A DNA stretch of 58,618 nt from Parcubacteria group bacterium (GTDB lineage Bacteria > Patescibacteriota > Patescibacteriia > UBA9934 > GWF2-40-263). The DNA is taken from assembly GCA_013204395.1 (NCBI GenBank), contig JABMNZ010000014.1, positions 1 to 58,618 of the forward strand, given 5' to 3'. The position numbers were made by a program, and so were the translations under genes. The notes below the pieces were generated by a model. That model made no database searches. It was not told where the DNA came from and was given only the letters and a program-made list of their open reading frames with translations. Positions 45,992-55,614 of the stretch are shown one piece after another (positions within the stretch are counted from its first letter, which is position 1; the number at the start of each line of letters is the position of its first letter).

Positions 45992-46020
45992 TTGAATCAT
46001 ACTGATTTTCCGACTACAAT
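45992..46020 (+). promoter_or_regulatory. Leaderless sigma70 promoter of LCP gene
   Basis: TTGAAT (45992-45997), exactly 17 bp, then TACAAT (46015-46020). The predicted start near 46027 is only about 4 nt before the ATG at 46031. Confidence 0.7.
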
Positions 46021-46030
46021 ACTTTTGATT

Positions 46031-47680
46031 ATGAACAAGGTAAATGTTGATCTTCTAAAGGAGAAGCTACCAGAGCGCCCGCGCCGCCAAAAGCGAACGC
46101 CGGTTCTTTTTTTTGGCCGTGGACTCGTGATTCTTTTGGTAATTGCCGCTACGGCAGGAAGTGTATTCTCCTACCATGTGACTTCTACCTCAGACAGTAG
46201 TGGAGGATTCCCATCAATCTCCCTGTTTTCCACAATCAAGCAACTTGTTTCTTCAGATGACCGCAGTCTTGCTGGCGAAGAAGACGACCGTGTTAACTTT
46301 TTGCTTATGGGCATTGGTGGAGAAGGACACAGTGGCCCACAGCTTACCGATACGATCATTTTTACAAGCTACAAACCATCAGACGGTTCGATTGGAATGA
46401 TGTCCCTTCCTCGCGACATGACCGTTCCAATTCCTGGCTATGGGTACAGAAAAGTTAACCATGCTAACGCCTACGGCGAAATGGACGAACCTGGAGCAGG
46501 GCCAGCATTGGCCACACAGGTCATTGGAGATGTTCTTGATGAGGATATTCAATATTATCTGCGTGTTGACTTTGATGGGTTTGCAGAATTTATCGATGCA
46601 CTTAATGGGATAGACGTATACGTTGAAAATACTTTTACAGATCAAGACTATCCAAGCCACGGAATGGAATTTGATAACTGTGGCTACAACGACCCAGTAG
46701 AAGATGAGGTATACGCAGACGCAACCACGGTTGTGGAGATAGCAGAAATTTTAGATGTACCCGAAGAAGAAAAAGGGATTTTGGAAGAGGCTATGGAGGA
46801 AGATAATCAGCCGGTCGTTATCGATTATTCTTGTCGATACGAGTCCATTACTTTTTATGAAGGCTGGACTCACATGGACGGAGACACCGCACTGAAGTTT
46901 GTGCGATCACGTCATGGTAACAACGGTGAAGGTTCTGACTTTGCTCGTTCAGAACGCCAACAAAAAGTTATCCTGGCAGTAAAAGACAAGGTCCTGTCTG
47001 CCTCAACTTTTTTAAACCCAACAAGAATTTCAAAACTTATGGAGGCGATGAAGTCTAACATCGCAACCAACCTAGATGTATGGGAGATCGTTGCTCTTGC
47101 CAAAGAGCTGAAACACCTGACTTCTGAATCAATCGTCCACCATGTCATCGACGCATCTGAAAGTTCCCCTCTTTATGCGACCGTCCTCAATGGAGCTTAT
47201 GTATTGCTTCCACGAAATGATGACTGGTCTCCGCTACAAAATATTGCTAAGAACATATTCACTCCCGACGAAGAACTCTCTCCACAATACGCGGATGCCC
47301 CAGAAGACAAACCAAAGTTCGTGCGAGTAGAAATACAGAACGGAACAAACATGACAGGACTCGCATTTAGAACAAGCCAACTTTTAGATGGACAGGGTTT
47401 TGACGTGACATCGATCGGCAATGCTGCTTCGCGGAACTATGAGCACACCGTGATCTATGACCTCACAAATGGACAACGCTCCGAAGAACTGAAAGCTTTA
47501 CGAGACTTTTTAAAAGCAGATGTAACACTCAGTGCAACTGGCTGGATGATCTCCAGCGATATAGTCCCCAAAGAACTCGCCTTTTCAGATGAAGACTACG
47601 AGAGCTTGGCCACTCAGGAAAACCTGGACTTTTTGATCATTTTAGGAGAGAGTGCCTCCGGATTAGCCCTCTTAGACTAA
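46031..47680 (+). CDS. LytR-CpsA-Psr (LCP) family ligase with LytR_C domain
   Basis: 549 residues from ATG 46031; the longer frame starts at the -35 box. A cytoplasmic basic N-terminus precedes one membrane helix (GLVILLVIAATAGSVFSY). The LCP domain begins NFLLMGIGGEGH and has TDTIIFTSYKP, MSLPRDMTVPIPGYGYRKVNHA and ALKFVRSRHG, with the conserved Asp/Arg residues for pyrophosphate binding. A LytR_C domain follows (FVRVEIQNGTNMTGLA...). LCP enzymes transfer glycopolymers from undecaprenyl phosphate to the wall. An acidic insertion (about 210-265) is unusual. Confidence 0.92.
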   Translation: MNKVNVDLLKEKLPERPRRQKRTPVLFFGRGLVILLVIAATAGSVFSYHVTSTSDSSGGFPSISLFSTIKQLVSSDDRSLAGEEDDRVNFLLMGIGGEGHSGPQLTDTIIFTSYKPSDGSIGMMSLPRDMTVPIPGYGYRKVNHANAYGEMDEPGAGPALATQVIGDVLDEDIQYYLRVDFDGFAEFIDALNGIDVYVENTFTDQDYPSHGMEFDNCGYNDPVEDEVYADATTVVEIAEILDVPEEEKGILEEAMEEDNQPVVIDYSCRYESITFYEGWTHMDGDTALKFVRSRHGNNGEGSDFARSERQQKVILAVKDKVLSASTFLNPTRISKLMEAMKSNIATNLDVWEIVALAKELKHLTSESIVHHVIDASESSPLYATVLNGAYVLLPRNDDWSPLQNIAKNIFTPDEELSPQYADAPEDKPKFVRVEIQNGTNMTGLAFRTSQLLDGQGFDVTSIGNAASRNYEHTVIYDLTNGQRSEELKALRDFLKADVTLSATGWMISSDIVPKELAFSDEDYESLATQENLDFLIILGESASGLALLD

Positions 47681-47681
47681 T

Positions 47682-49040
47682 ATGTCAATCCCAACAATAG
47701 CCCTCATAGGGCGCACAAACGTTGGAAAATCAACTATTTTTAACCGCCTTTTGGAACAACAAAAGGCGCTTGTTTCTGATATTGCCGGGACAACTCGTGA
47801 CCGAAATGAAGGAAACTGCCTTTGGAGAGGTCGTATTGTTCGCCTCGTTGATACAGGAGGCTTGGACGTAAATATAAAGGATGAAGTTGAGTTAAACATC
47901 AAGAAACAGGCAGAACTTGCCATTAAACTCGCGGATTTAATCTTGTTTGTTGTGGACTTAAAAGCTGGCCCACTACCACAAGAACATGAACTAGCAGAAT
48001 ATTGTAATCTCTCTAGAAAGCCGGTAATCGTTGTTGGAAACAAGGCTGAGAAACACTCTGAACGCTTAAGTGTTCATGAGAAAGAATGGCAGTTCCCTGG
48101 GCTCCCTGAGCCAATAGCAATTTCCGCAGCTCGAGGAACAGGTCTGGGTGATCTACTTGATGTTATCTATGACAAACTAGACGAGATTGGAAAGCCTGCC
48201 GTTGAACCAGAAGAAGAGCGTGGAACAAAGGTTGCTGTCATCGGTAAACCAAACGTTGGAAAATCAACTCTTCTAAACTCAATCATAGGTGAAGACAGGT
48301 TCATCACATCTCCAATAGCCCACACAACTCGCGAACCAAACGACACCTTGATTGTCCATCGAGACAAGCGATACATTTTTATTGACACCGCTGGGATGCG
48401 TAAGAAGGGTAAGGTTCGTAAAAGTGGCGGACTTGAAGCGGCAGCTGTGCGTAGAAACGAATGGATTATCCGTTACGCGGACGTTACAATTTTAGTTATT
48501 GATGCCACTGAACCAATTGGAACTCAAGAGAAAACCCTCGCTGGCATTCTAAAAGATTCTGGTTCTTCTGTTATAATTGTTGTAAACAAATGGGATCTCG
48601 TAAAAGAAAAGGATGTTGGAACCATGAATGAGTACCGAGATTACATCAGTGCTTCCCTTCCATTTATTAAGTGGGCTCCTGTGATGTTTGTCAGCGCACT
48701 GACGGGGCAGCGAGTGAAAACACTTTTCGATCAGATAGATGTTTTAGCTGAGCGTCGTGTCACCGAAATTAATCCAAATGCCCTTGGTGAGTTTTTGCAG
48801 AAAGCACAAATCAAGCATAAACCTTCTTTGGGTAAAGGTCCTAAGGCACCAAAACTTCTTGGTCTTAAACAGGTGAGTACTGCTCCACCCGTCTTTGATC
48901 TAATGATAAAATCTCGTCGAGCTGATACCCTTCACCCTAGTTACACGCGATATTTAGAGAATCGTCTTCGTGAAGAATTTAATCTTGAAGGTGTTCCAGT
49001 AAGAATCAAGGTTCTCTTAGCACGATCTGTGGCAAACTAA
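47682..49040 (+). CDS. der: Ribosome-associated GTPase Der (EngA)
   Basis: 452 residues with two GTPase domains in tandem: G1 ALIGRTNVGKST and VIGKPNVGKST, G3 DTGG and DTAGMRKKG, G4 VGNKAEK and VNKWDLV. A KH-like C-terminal domain follows (YTRYLENRLREEFNLEGVP). Der acts in 50S subunit assembly. It starts 1 bp after the LCP gene, so both share the upstream promoter. Confidence 0.98.
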   Translation: MSIPTIALIGRTNVGKSTIFNRLLEQQKALVSDIAGTTRDRNEGNCLWRGRIVRLVDTGGLDVNIKDEVELNIKKQAELAIKLADLILFVVDLKAGPLPQEHELAEYCNLSRKPVIVVGNKAEKHSERLSVHEKEWQFPGLPEPIAISAARGTGLGDLLDVIYDKLDEIGKPAVEPEEERGTKVAVIGKPNVGKSTLLNSIIGEDRFITSPIAHTTREPNDTLIVHRDKRYIFIDTAGMRKKGKVRKSGGLEAAAVRRNEWIIRYADVTILVIDATEPIGTQEKTLAGILKDSGSSVIIVVNKWDLVKEKDVGTMNEYRDYISASLPFIKWAPVMFVSALTGQRVKTLFDQIDVLAERRVTEINPNALGEFLQKAQIKHKPSLGKGPKAPKLLGLKQVSTAPPVFDLMIKSRRADTLHPSYTRYLENRLREEFNLEGVPVRIKVLLARSVAN

Positions 49041-49065
49041 GAGCAAGAGTCACTAACACCTTTCT

Positions 49066-49593
49066 ATGAAAACGTTCATTGGCTTAGGAAATCCAGGAAA
49101 AGAGTATGAGCTCACTCGTCACAACGTGGGCTTTTTAGTTCTCGATGAATTAGCCCAGAGACTTGAAGTAGCGTTCAAACCAAAACGTTCGGTCGAAGCA
49201 CTATTGGCAGAAGGGCAACTGGGAGATCAACGAATTCTGCTTGCAAAACCACAAACATTCATGAATATTTCAGGCCGATCACTTTTAGCCATCATGAACA
49301 AGTATCCCGTGACCATTGAAGACGTTACGATCATTTATGATGACGCTGACCTTGCCTTTGGAGATGTGCGAATAAAGACAGGCGGAGGTGCCGCAGGACA
49401 TCGTGGAATGGATTCCGTCCTCTCCTCCTTACCAAAAGGAACAAACGTGCATCGCATACGTGTCGGGATTGGAAGACCCTCACATACAGACACCCCACTA
49501 GACCAGTTTGTTCTCCAATCATTCTCTAAAGACGAGCAAGAAGCTCTCCCACAGATTATCGATCAAGTGATTGAAAGAATCTATGCAAGTTGA
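49066..49593 (+). CDS. pth: Peptidyl-tRNA hydrolase
   Basis: 175 residues with GLGNPGKEYELTRHNVGF (catalytic His), LLAKPQTFMNISG and YDDADLAFGDVRIK, then GGAAGHRGMDSV. It recycles peptidyl-tRNA released from stalled ribosomes. It follows der by 25 bp and overlaps dprA by 11 bp. Confidence 0.98.
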   Translation: MKTFIGLGNPGKEYELTRHNVGFLVLDELAQRLEVAFKPKRSVEALLAEGQLGDQRILLAKPQTFMNISGRSLLAIMNKYPVTIEDVTIIYDDADLAFGDVRIKTGGGAAGHRGMDSVLSSLPKGTNVHRIRVGIGRPSHTDTPLDQFVLQSFSKDEQEALPQIIDQVIERIYAS

Positions 49594-50659
49594 CCTTCCC
49601 TACTGGGTTGCTCTCACACATTTTGGTCCATTCGGTGCTGTGCGAATGGCAAGACTCGCGCGTCGCTTCCCTGACATGCAACGAGCATTTGAAGCATCTG
49701 CAAGCCAACTGATCGAATCTGGCATAGAACCAAAAATCACTAGTCGCTTTCTCCAAGAACGCATCCACATAAATCCAGATGCCCTCATGCGAGAATTGGA
49801 ACTCCATGGAATACAAGCCCTCACGGTCCAAGATGAGGTTTACCCTTCCCTCTTAAAACAAATTTACGACCCACCGGCGGTACTCTACATTCGTGGAGAA
49901 TTACCTGACCCCGAACGTCGTCACATCGCCGTCGTTGGATCGCGTAAAGCGACAAGTTATGGCCTACGTGTCACAGAAGACCTCACGGGAGATCTTGCTC
50001 GCGAAGGAGTCGTAATTGTCAGTGGACTTGCCTACGGTGTAGACGCAGCGGCACACGATGCAGCTCTGCAAGCTGGGGGCATCACCTTAGCCGTACTAGG
50101 CTCCGGAATAGACAATCAAAGTATTTATCCCTCACAAAATCGTGCCCTTGCCTCACGGATCATTTCGCAAGGCGGAGCTCTCATTTCGGAATTTCCCGTT
50201 GGCACCCCACCATTAAAGCACCACTTTCCTTTTAGAAACCGAGTCATCGCAGGGATGTGTCACGGAACACTTGTCACACAAGCGGCACTGAAATCTGGGT
50301 CACTCATTACGGCCCGCGCTGCATTAGAAAGTAATCGAGATGTGTACGCTGTGCCAGGATCGATTCACGAACCGCTCTCAGAAGGACCAAACAACCTGAT
50401 AAAGCTAGGAGCAACACCAACCACCTGTTCAGCCGATATCATAGGTATTGAACCGGCCAAGCCATCGCAACCCCCCTACGAACCCGCAAATATCCAAGAA
50501 AGAAATCTCATAGACAAACTCAGTAAAACCCCCACACATTTAGATGAACTTGTCCGTGCATTAAACATCCCAACACCTAAAGTAAACAGTCTTCTTTCCC
50601 TTCTGGAGATTAAAAATGCCATTCGACATGAAGGGGCTGGCTACTACACTAGAAGATAA
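49583..50659 (+). CDS. dprA: DNA-processing protein DprA
   Basis: 358 residues from ATG 49583. A SAM-like N-terminal domain is followed by the Rossmann-like core: IAVVGSRKATSYG, VSGLAYGVDAAAHDAAL, VLGSGIDNQSIYPSQN, GGALISEFPVG, FPFRNRVIAG. The C-terminal winged helix is LSKTPTHLDELVRALN. DprA loads RecA on incoming single-stranded DNA during transformation. Its presence supports DNA uptake ability in this lineage. Confidence 0.97.
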   Translation: MQVDLPYWVALTHFGPFGAVRMARLARRFPDMQRAFEASASQLIESGIEPKITSRFLQERIHINPDALMRELELHGIQALTVQDEVYPSLLKQIYDPPAVLYIRGELPDPERRHIAVVGSRKATSYGLRVTEDLTGDLAREGVVIVSGLAYGVDAAAHDAALQAGGITLAVLGSGIDNQSIYPSQNRALASRIISQGGALISEFPVGTPPLKHHFPFRNRVIAGMCHGTLVTQAALKSGSLITARAALESNRDVYAVPGSIHEPLSEGPNNLIKLGATPTTCSADIIGIEPAKPSQPPYEPANIQERNLIDKLSKTPTHLDELVRALNIPTPKVNSLLSLLEIKNAIRHEGAGYYTRR

Positions 50660-50665
50660 CTCGAC

Positions 50666-50694
50666 TTGACGCTTTTTTCTTGAGCCGCTACTAA
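50666..50694 (+). promoter_or_regulatory. Near-leaderless promoter of topA
   Basis: TTGACG (50666-50671), 17 bp, TACTAA (50689-50694). The ATG at 50704 is 9 bp beyond the -10 box, so the leader would be 2-3 nt. Confidence 0.5.
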
Positions 50695-50703
50695 TACTGT
50701 CAC

Positions 50704-53043
50704 ATGCATAAACTACTCATTGTCGAGTCACCGACAAAAGCAAAAACAATTTCAAAGTATTTGGGCAATGATTACACTGTTCTCTCGTCTTTTGGTCATA
50801 TTCGCGATTTACCAAAAAGTAAGATTGGAGTTGACGTTGAGAATCATTTTGAACCAACCTATACCATTCCCACACGTTCAAAGAAGGCGGTTACGGCCCT
50901 AAAAAAAGCTGCCAAGGAAGCGGATGAGATTTATCTCGCGACGGATGAAGACCGCGAAGGAGAAGCTATTGCCTGGCATGTGGCTGAGGTATTAAAACTA
51001 GATCCTGAAAAAACAAAGCGGATCACGTTTCATGAAATTACAAAAGCGGCCGTAGACGAAGCGGTGGCGCATCCTCGAACCCTTGATCTGAATCTCATAC
51101 ACGCGCAGCAAGCCAGACGCATACTGGATCGCTTGGTTGGGTATAAGCTCTCGCCATTTCTTTGGGAGAAAGTGCGACGTGGCCTCTCCGCAGGTCGTGT
51201 GCAATCAGTAGCCATGCGTTTAATTGTTGAAAGAGAGCGCGAGCGCAGAGCGTTTAAAGTAGATGAATTCTGGACCATCGACGGGATCTTTGAAAAAGAA
51301 GGCGCCAGCTTCCCGGCCAAACTCAAGTCCATCAACGAACAGAAATTAGAAAAGTTGGGTATCCCCACTGAAGCTGATGCAATGAAGATCGTAAATGATC
51401 TTGAAGGTGAACAAATGACCGTGGGGAACGTTGAAAAAAAGCTCGTGAAGAAAGCTCCTCCAACCCCCTACAGCACATCAACTCTTCAAATTGATTCAAA
51501 CAACAAACTTGGATTCAGCGCAAAACAAACCATGCGCTTGGCACAACAACTCTACGAGACGGGACGTATTACTTACATGCGTACGGACTCACTTACCATG
51601 GCAGAAAAATTTTTAACTGAAGCTCAGGATTTTATTTCAAAAAGCTTTGGCGAGAAGTATGTAGAGGGACCAAAGCGCTACAAAACAAAAAAGAAAGGTG
51701 CCCAGGAAGCCCATGAAGCCATTCGTCCAACAGATGTAACGATTACTCCAGACTCAATTCAAACGGGACTTGAACCACAAGCTCTGAAGCTCTATGACCT
51801 AATCTGGCGTCGCACAGTCGCCTCTCAACTGCCTTCCGCACAACTGAATCGTACTGGTGTGGATCTCACAGCAAAAGAATACGTGTTCCGTGCTAACGGC
51901 AGCACGATAGCTTTTGATGGCTTCATGAAAGTTTACCAAAGTGCTCAAGAAAAAATCCTCCCTATTCTTACTGAAGGTGAAAACGTACAAACAGAATCCA
52001 TAGTCCCAGTCCAACATTTTACCGAGCCGCCCGCCCGTTATTCTGATGCTACGCTCGTAAAAGTCATGGAAGAACATGGAATTGGAAGACCTTCAACCTA
52101 TGCCCCAACCATCGGCACCATCATTGACCGTGGGTATGCAGAGCGTGACGATAACAAAAAACTTTACCCACAAGACATCGCCCTGATTGTCACAGACTTA
52201 CTTGTAGATCACTTTAATCAGATCGTAGACTACGAGTTCACCGCGACCATGGAACGCACATTGGATGAGATCGCAGAAGGAACCGTTAGGTGGGTCCCAA
52301 CGCTCGAGGCATTTTACGGTCCATTCATTAAAAATCTAGAAATCAAAACCAAAGAACTTTCCCGAGAAGACATCATGCCCGACCGCGTTCTTGGAAAAGA
52401 TGAGCAGACTGGGCTCCCAATCATCGTAAAATCTGGTCGCTTTGGTGGATTCGTCCAGGTTGGAGAATATAATAAAGAAGATAAAGACGCTGGGAAAGAG
52501 AAACCAAAAAGTGCCTCTTTACTAAAGGGTATGAACATTGAAAGTGTCACCTTTGAACAAGCTCTCAAGTGCCTTTCTTTTCCACGAGACTTAGGTGTCA
52601 CAGAAGAAGGTGAACAAATTCTTGCCGCTCAAGGACGATTTGGTCCATACCTGAGGGCAGGAGAAGTAACAGCATCTATCAAGGACCCCTATGACCCAGC
52701 TGAAATAGATGAGGCTCAAGCACGAGTGGTCTTGAAGGAAGCTGCGGAGATGAAGAAAAAAATGGCCACACCAATCGCTGAATTTGGAGAGGATCCAACC
52801 ACTAAGGGTGAGATACTTATGAAGCATGGTCGATTCGGGCCATACATTACCGATGGTGAAACGAATGCTTCATTAGGTAAAACTCGCGAACCGGCAGACA
52901 TAACCAGAGAAGTTGCCATTGAAATGCTTGTGACAAAACGAGCCAAAGGACCTGGTCGCGGAGCAAAGAAGAAAGTCGTAAAAAAAGCAGTCAAGAAAAA
53001 AGCTAAAAAAAAGAAGGTCACTAAAAAAAAGGTGACAAAGTAG
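50704..53043 (+). CDS. topA: DNA topoisomerase I
   Basis: 779 residues. TOPRIM domain: LLIVESPTKAKTI and YLATDEDREGEAIAWH. Active-site Tyr in GRITYMRTDS, plus EEHGIGRPSTYAPTIGTI. Instead of Cys-rich zinc fingers, the C-terminal part has repeats with GRFGGFVQVG, GRFGPYLRAG and GRFGPYITDG. It ends in a Lys-rich tail (about 25 residues, KKKAKKKKVTKKKVTK), probably for DNA binding. It relaxes negative supercoils. A strong terminator follows. Confidence 0.97.
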   Translation: MHKLLIVESPTKAKTISKYLGNDYTVLSSFGHIRDLPKSKIGVDVENHFEPTYTIPTRSKKAVTALKKAAKEADEIYLATDEDREGEAIAWHVAEVLKLDPEKTKRITFHEITKAAVDEAVAHPRTLDLNLIHAQQARRILDRLVGYKLSPFLWEKVRRGLSAGRVQSVAMRLIVERERERRAFKVDEFWTIDGIFEKEGASFPAKLKSINEQKLEKLGIPTEADAMKIVNDLEGEQMTVGNVEKKLVKKAPPTPYSTSTLQIDSNNKLGFSAKQTMRLAQQLYETGRITYMRTDSLTMAEKFLTEAQDFISKSFGEKYVEGPKRYKTKKKGAQEAHEAIRPTDVTITPDSIQTGLEPQALKLYDLIWRRTVASQLPSAQLNRTGVDLTAKEYVFRANGSTIAFDGFMKVYQSAQEKILPILTEGENVQTESIVPVQHFTEPPARYSDATLVKVMEEHGIGRPSTYAPTIGTIIDRGYAERDDNKKLYPQDIALIVTDLLVDHFNQIVDYEFTATMERTLDEIAEGTVRWVPTLEAFYGPFIKNLEIKTKELSREDIMPDRVLGKDEQTGLPIIVKSGRFGGFVQVGEYNKEDKDAGKEKPKSASLLKGMNIESVTFEQALKCLSFPRDLGVTEEGEQILAAQGRFGPYLRAGEVTASIKDPYDPAEIDEAQARVVLKEAAEMKKKMATPIAEFGEDPTTKGEILMKHGRFGPYITDGETNASLGKTREPADITREVAIEMLVTKRAKGPGRGAKKKVVKKAVKKKAKKKKVTKKKVTK

Positions 53044-53071
53044 AAAGAGACAGAGAAAACTGAAGAATAAT

Positions 53072-53102
53072 AAAACTGGATCCCGCTAAGGGATCCAGTT
53101 TT
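53072..53102. terminator. Bidirectional terminator between topA and 53104 gene
   Basis: AAAACTGGATCCC-gctaa-GGGATCCAGTTTT, perfect 13-bp stem with A/T flanks, serving both convergent genes. Confidence 0.9.
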
Positions 53103-53103
53103 A

Positions 53104-54015
53104 TTATGCAGCCGCTGCTACTGGTGCAGCAGGTGCGGCTGGCTCATCATCTTCTCTATCTAAATTTTGATGCTCTTCTGGAAATTCATCGATCAGGAAT
53201 GCGCCAGCCTCCTCTCCAAACCGTTTCTTAATCTTATCTTCACGCTTTGCTTTCTTTTCTTTTGCACTCAAGTCTTTGTACCACTTTACCTCATCTTTGA
53301 TCATTTGATCATAGACCTTCTTTGCAAGTTTCTTCCTTTCTTCTTTGTTCTTTTTTAACTGTGCCCCAAGCCTCTCTTTAAATCCTGTTTTATCTTTTAA
53401 CCAATCGATTCCTTTTACAAGTGTAGGGACACCAAAAAAAGGCTTGCCTTTATTAATCTTTGCACTCTGTCGAAGCATCCAGTCGCCAAGCTTGTCTAGT
53501 CCCCAGCCCGTTCGATCAAGAACACGGACGGCCGTGCGTCCCGCTAACTTGGTCGCACTCCAACCAATCCTTCCCGTTGTATCAAGAGCAGCAGCACCTA
53601 CACCTCGTGCACCGCTAGATCCTTCCCAACCTGCTTTTCCAAGTTGTTGCATTCTTTCAAGTTTTGAAACGTTGCCATCAAGTGGATTCAGCTCATCGAG
53701 CTCACCAGCTTCAACAACCACAGGCTCCCCATCTGGAGCTGGTGGAGCATCATCTGGTGATGGTGGCTCTGAATCAGGAGACGTTGGAGTATCAGCGTCA
53801 AGACGTGCGGCTATGGCTTCCGCCGCCTCTGCCGCCGCCTCCAAATCGCCAGGTGATGCCTTGCCTGCATCTGGACTACGATCTCGCGACATAACCAACG
53901 GTGGTGGCAAAACTGAATCTGATTTTGATTTTGGCTTACCAGGCTCAGAACCTACTTTTTTGTCCTTGTTGTCGTCTGGCATATCAGAGCGTCTTGGTCT
54001 ATGTTTATCGCGCAT
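53104..54015 (-). CDS. Low-complexity acidic/basic protein of unknown function
   Basis: About 303 residues from ATG 54015; the frame is open further, but that stretch is the rel promoter. The first ~110 residues are disordered, rich in Pro, Ser, Asp and Ala (SPDSEPPSPDDAPPAPDGEP). A middle section with Gly/Ala/Thr (LGKAGWEGSSGARGVGAAALD) follows, then a Lys-rich coiled-coil-like segment and an Ala/Pro tail. No signal peptide or membrane segment is evident. I do not recognise it. It is divergent from rel. Confidence 0.6.
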   Translation of the reverse strand: MRDKHRPRRSDMPDDNKDKKVGSEPGKPKSKSDSVLPPPLVMSRDRSPDAGKASPGDLEAAAEAAEAIAARLDADTPTSPDSEPPSPDDAPPAPDGEPVVVEAGELDELNPLDGNVSKLERMQQLGKAGWEGSSGARGVGAAALDTTGRIGWSATKLAGRTAVRVLDRTGWGLDKLGDWMLRQSAKINKGKPFFGVPTLVKGIDWLKDKTGFKERLGAQLKKNKEERKKLAKKVYDQMIKDEVKWYKDLSAKEKKAKREDKIKKRFGEEAGAFLIDEFPEEHQNLDREDDEPAAPAAPVAAAA

Positions 54016-54078
54016 ATTTACACAATTAATTGCTCTAAAAATAGCACAAAAACACCTAATTGTCAATGGCTCATTCTC

Positions 54079-54107
54079 TTTACACCGACCCATTTCCACA
54101 GTATTGT
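54079..54107 (+). promoter_or_regulatory. Leaderless promoter of rel
   Basis: TTTACA (54079-54084), 17 bp, TATTGT (54102-54107). The predicted start, about 7 bp on, coincides with the ATG at 54115. Confidence 0.5.
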
Positions 54108-54114
54108 TAAGAGT

Positions 54115-55614
54115 ATGCAAGATATTGTGCGCACATACGACGAACTAGAACGTCTCGTGCAAGATACTTACAGTGTGCCAGATGTCGAAACACTTCGGCG
54201 TGCTTTTGAAATGGCTAGTAAAGCCCATGCGGGAGAGAAACGCCTAACAGGACATGAGTTTATCAGTCACCCAATCGCCGTAGCCTACCGACTAGCTGAA
54301 ATGGGACTTCACATGAACGTTGTTGTGGCCGGACTCTTGCACGATGTTGTTGAAGACACAGACATTACCGTTGAAACGGTTGAAAAACATTTTGGAAGCG
54401 ACATCGCCTCATTGGTAGATAGTGTCACAAAGCTAAAGCACACCATTAAATACCGTGGGGCAGATCGATACGCAGAAAACATGCGCAAGATGTTTCTAGC
54501 CATGGCCAGCGATGTGCGAGTGGTCTTCATGAAATTTGCTGACCGCCTTCATAACCTGTCTACTCTTTATGGAATGCCAAAGCATAAACAAGAACGCATT
54601 GCACGTGAAAGCATGGAGATCTACGCTCCTATCGCTGGCCGTCTCGGAATGAGTGAATTTAAGGGTGAACTTGAGGACGGATCATTTGCCTACCTTCAAC
54701 CCAAAGAATACGAGAGAATGAAGAATATCATGGACATTAAGGTCCGTGAAAAAGGGGCCTATGCCAGTCGTATCATCGACCAGATAGAAAAGTTCTTAGC
54801 CCAAACAAACATTTCAGATTTCCAAGTTCATGGACGAGTTAAACGCCTATACTCACTTCACAAAAAACTTAATCGTTACCAAGGTGACCTAAGTAAAATT
54901 TACGACCTCATTGCCGTGCGTATAATTGTAAGTGACGTAGAAGAATGCTACATGGCCCTTGGCTTACTGCATCAAAATTGGCGCCCGGTACCTGGCCGTA
55001 TCAAGGATTACATTGCCCAACCAAAACCCAACGGCTATCAATCGCTGCACACAACCGTGTTTACAGAAAATGGGGAAATAGTTGAATTTCAAATTCGAAC
55101 CACAGAAATGCATGAGCTCGCTGAATATGGCGTGGCCGCTCATTGGCGCTATAAAGAGGGTTCGCATAAGCCGGTAAAAAATACTCGTTGGATGGAGGAG
55201 CTCGCCCAAATTCAAAAAGAACTCCAGAGCAAAAAAGACTTCATGGAGCAACTAGAGGTGATGAAAATAGATGTTTTTAGAGATCGAATCTTCGTCTTTA
55301 CCCCCCAAGGCGATGTGATTGATCTCCCAGAAGGTGGCACCCCTATAGACTTCGCTTATGCCATTCACTCTGAAGTTGGCAACAAATGCACAGCCGCACG
55401 AATAAACGAAATCATGCGTAACTTGGACACGACGCTTAAGTCAGGTGACATTGTAGAAATCGTCACAGACAAGAACCGCCGTGGACCAAATCCTGACTGG
55501 CTGAAGTTCGTCAAAACACGTCACGCAAGAAACAAAATCAAAGACGCCACCCGTAACACTGTTAAGGGTTGGTTTGCGGAGGTTCTCAAAGGAAGAGAGA
55601 AAGCGAAAAAATAA
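54115..55614 (+). CDS. rel: Bifunctional (p)ppGpp synthetase/hydrolase (Rel/SpoT)
   Basis: 499 residues from ATG 54115. The HD hydrolase domain has HDVVED (76-81), intact. The synthetase domain has YDLIAVRIIV, GRIKDYIAQPKPNGYQSLHT and EFQIRT. A TGS domain follows (FVFTPQGDVIDLPEGGTPIDFAY). The protein ends shortly after TGS, so the helical, ZFD and ACT regulatory domains of full-length Rel are absent. That form may lack part of the usual ribosome-based control. It makes and degrades the stringent-response alarmone. Confidence 0.95.
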   Translation: MQDIVRTYDELERLVQDTYSVPDVETLRRAFEMASKAHAGEKRLTGHEFISHPIAVAYRLAEMGLHMNVVVAGLLHDVVEDTDITVETVEKHFGSDIASLVDSVTKLKHTIKYRGADRYAENMRKMFLAMASDVRVVFMKFADRLHNLSTLYGMPKHKQERIARESMEIYAPIAGRLGMSEFKGELEDGSFAYLQPKEYERMKNIMDIKVREKGAYASRIIDQIEKFLAQTNISDFQVHGRVKRLYSLHKKLNRYQGDLSKIYDLIAVRIIVSDVEECYMALGLLHQNWRPVPGRIKDYIAQPKPNGYQSLHTTVFTENGEIVEFQIRTTEMHELAEYGVAAHWRYKEGSHKPVKNTRWMEELAQIQKELQSKKDFMEQLEVMKIDVFRDRIFVFTPQGDVIDLPEGGTPIDFAYAIHSEVGNKCTAARINEIMRNLDTTLKSGDIVEIVTDKNRRGPNPDWLKFVKTRHARNKIKDATRNTVKGWFAEVLKGREKAKK

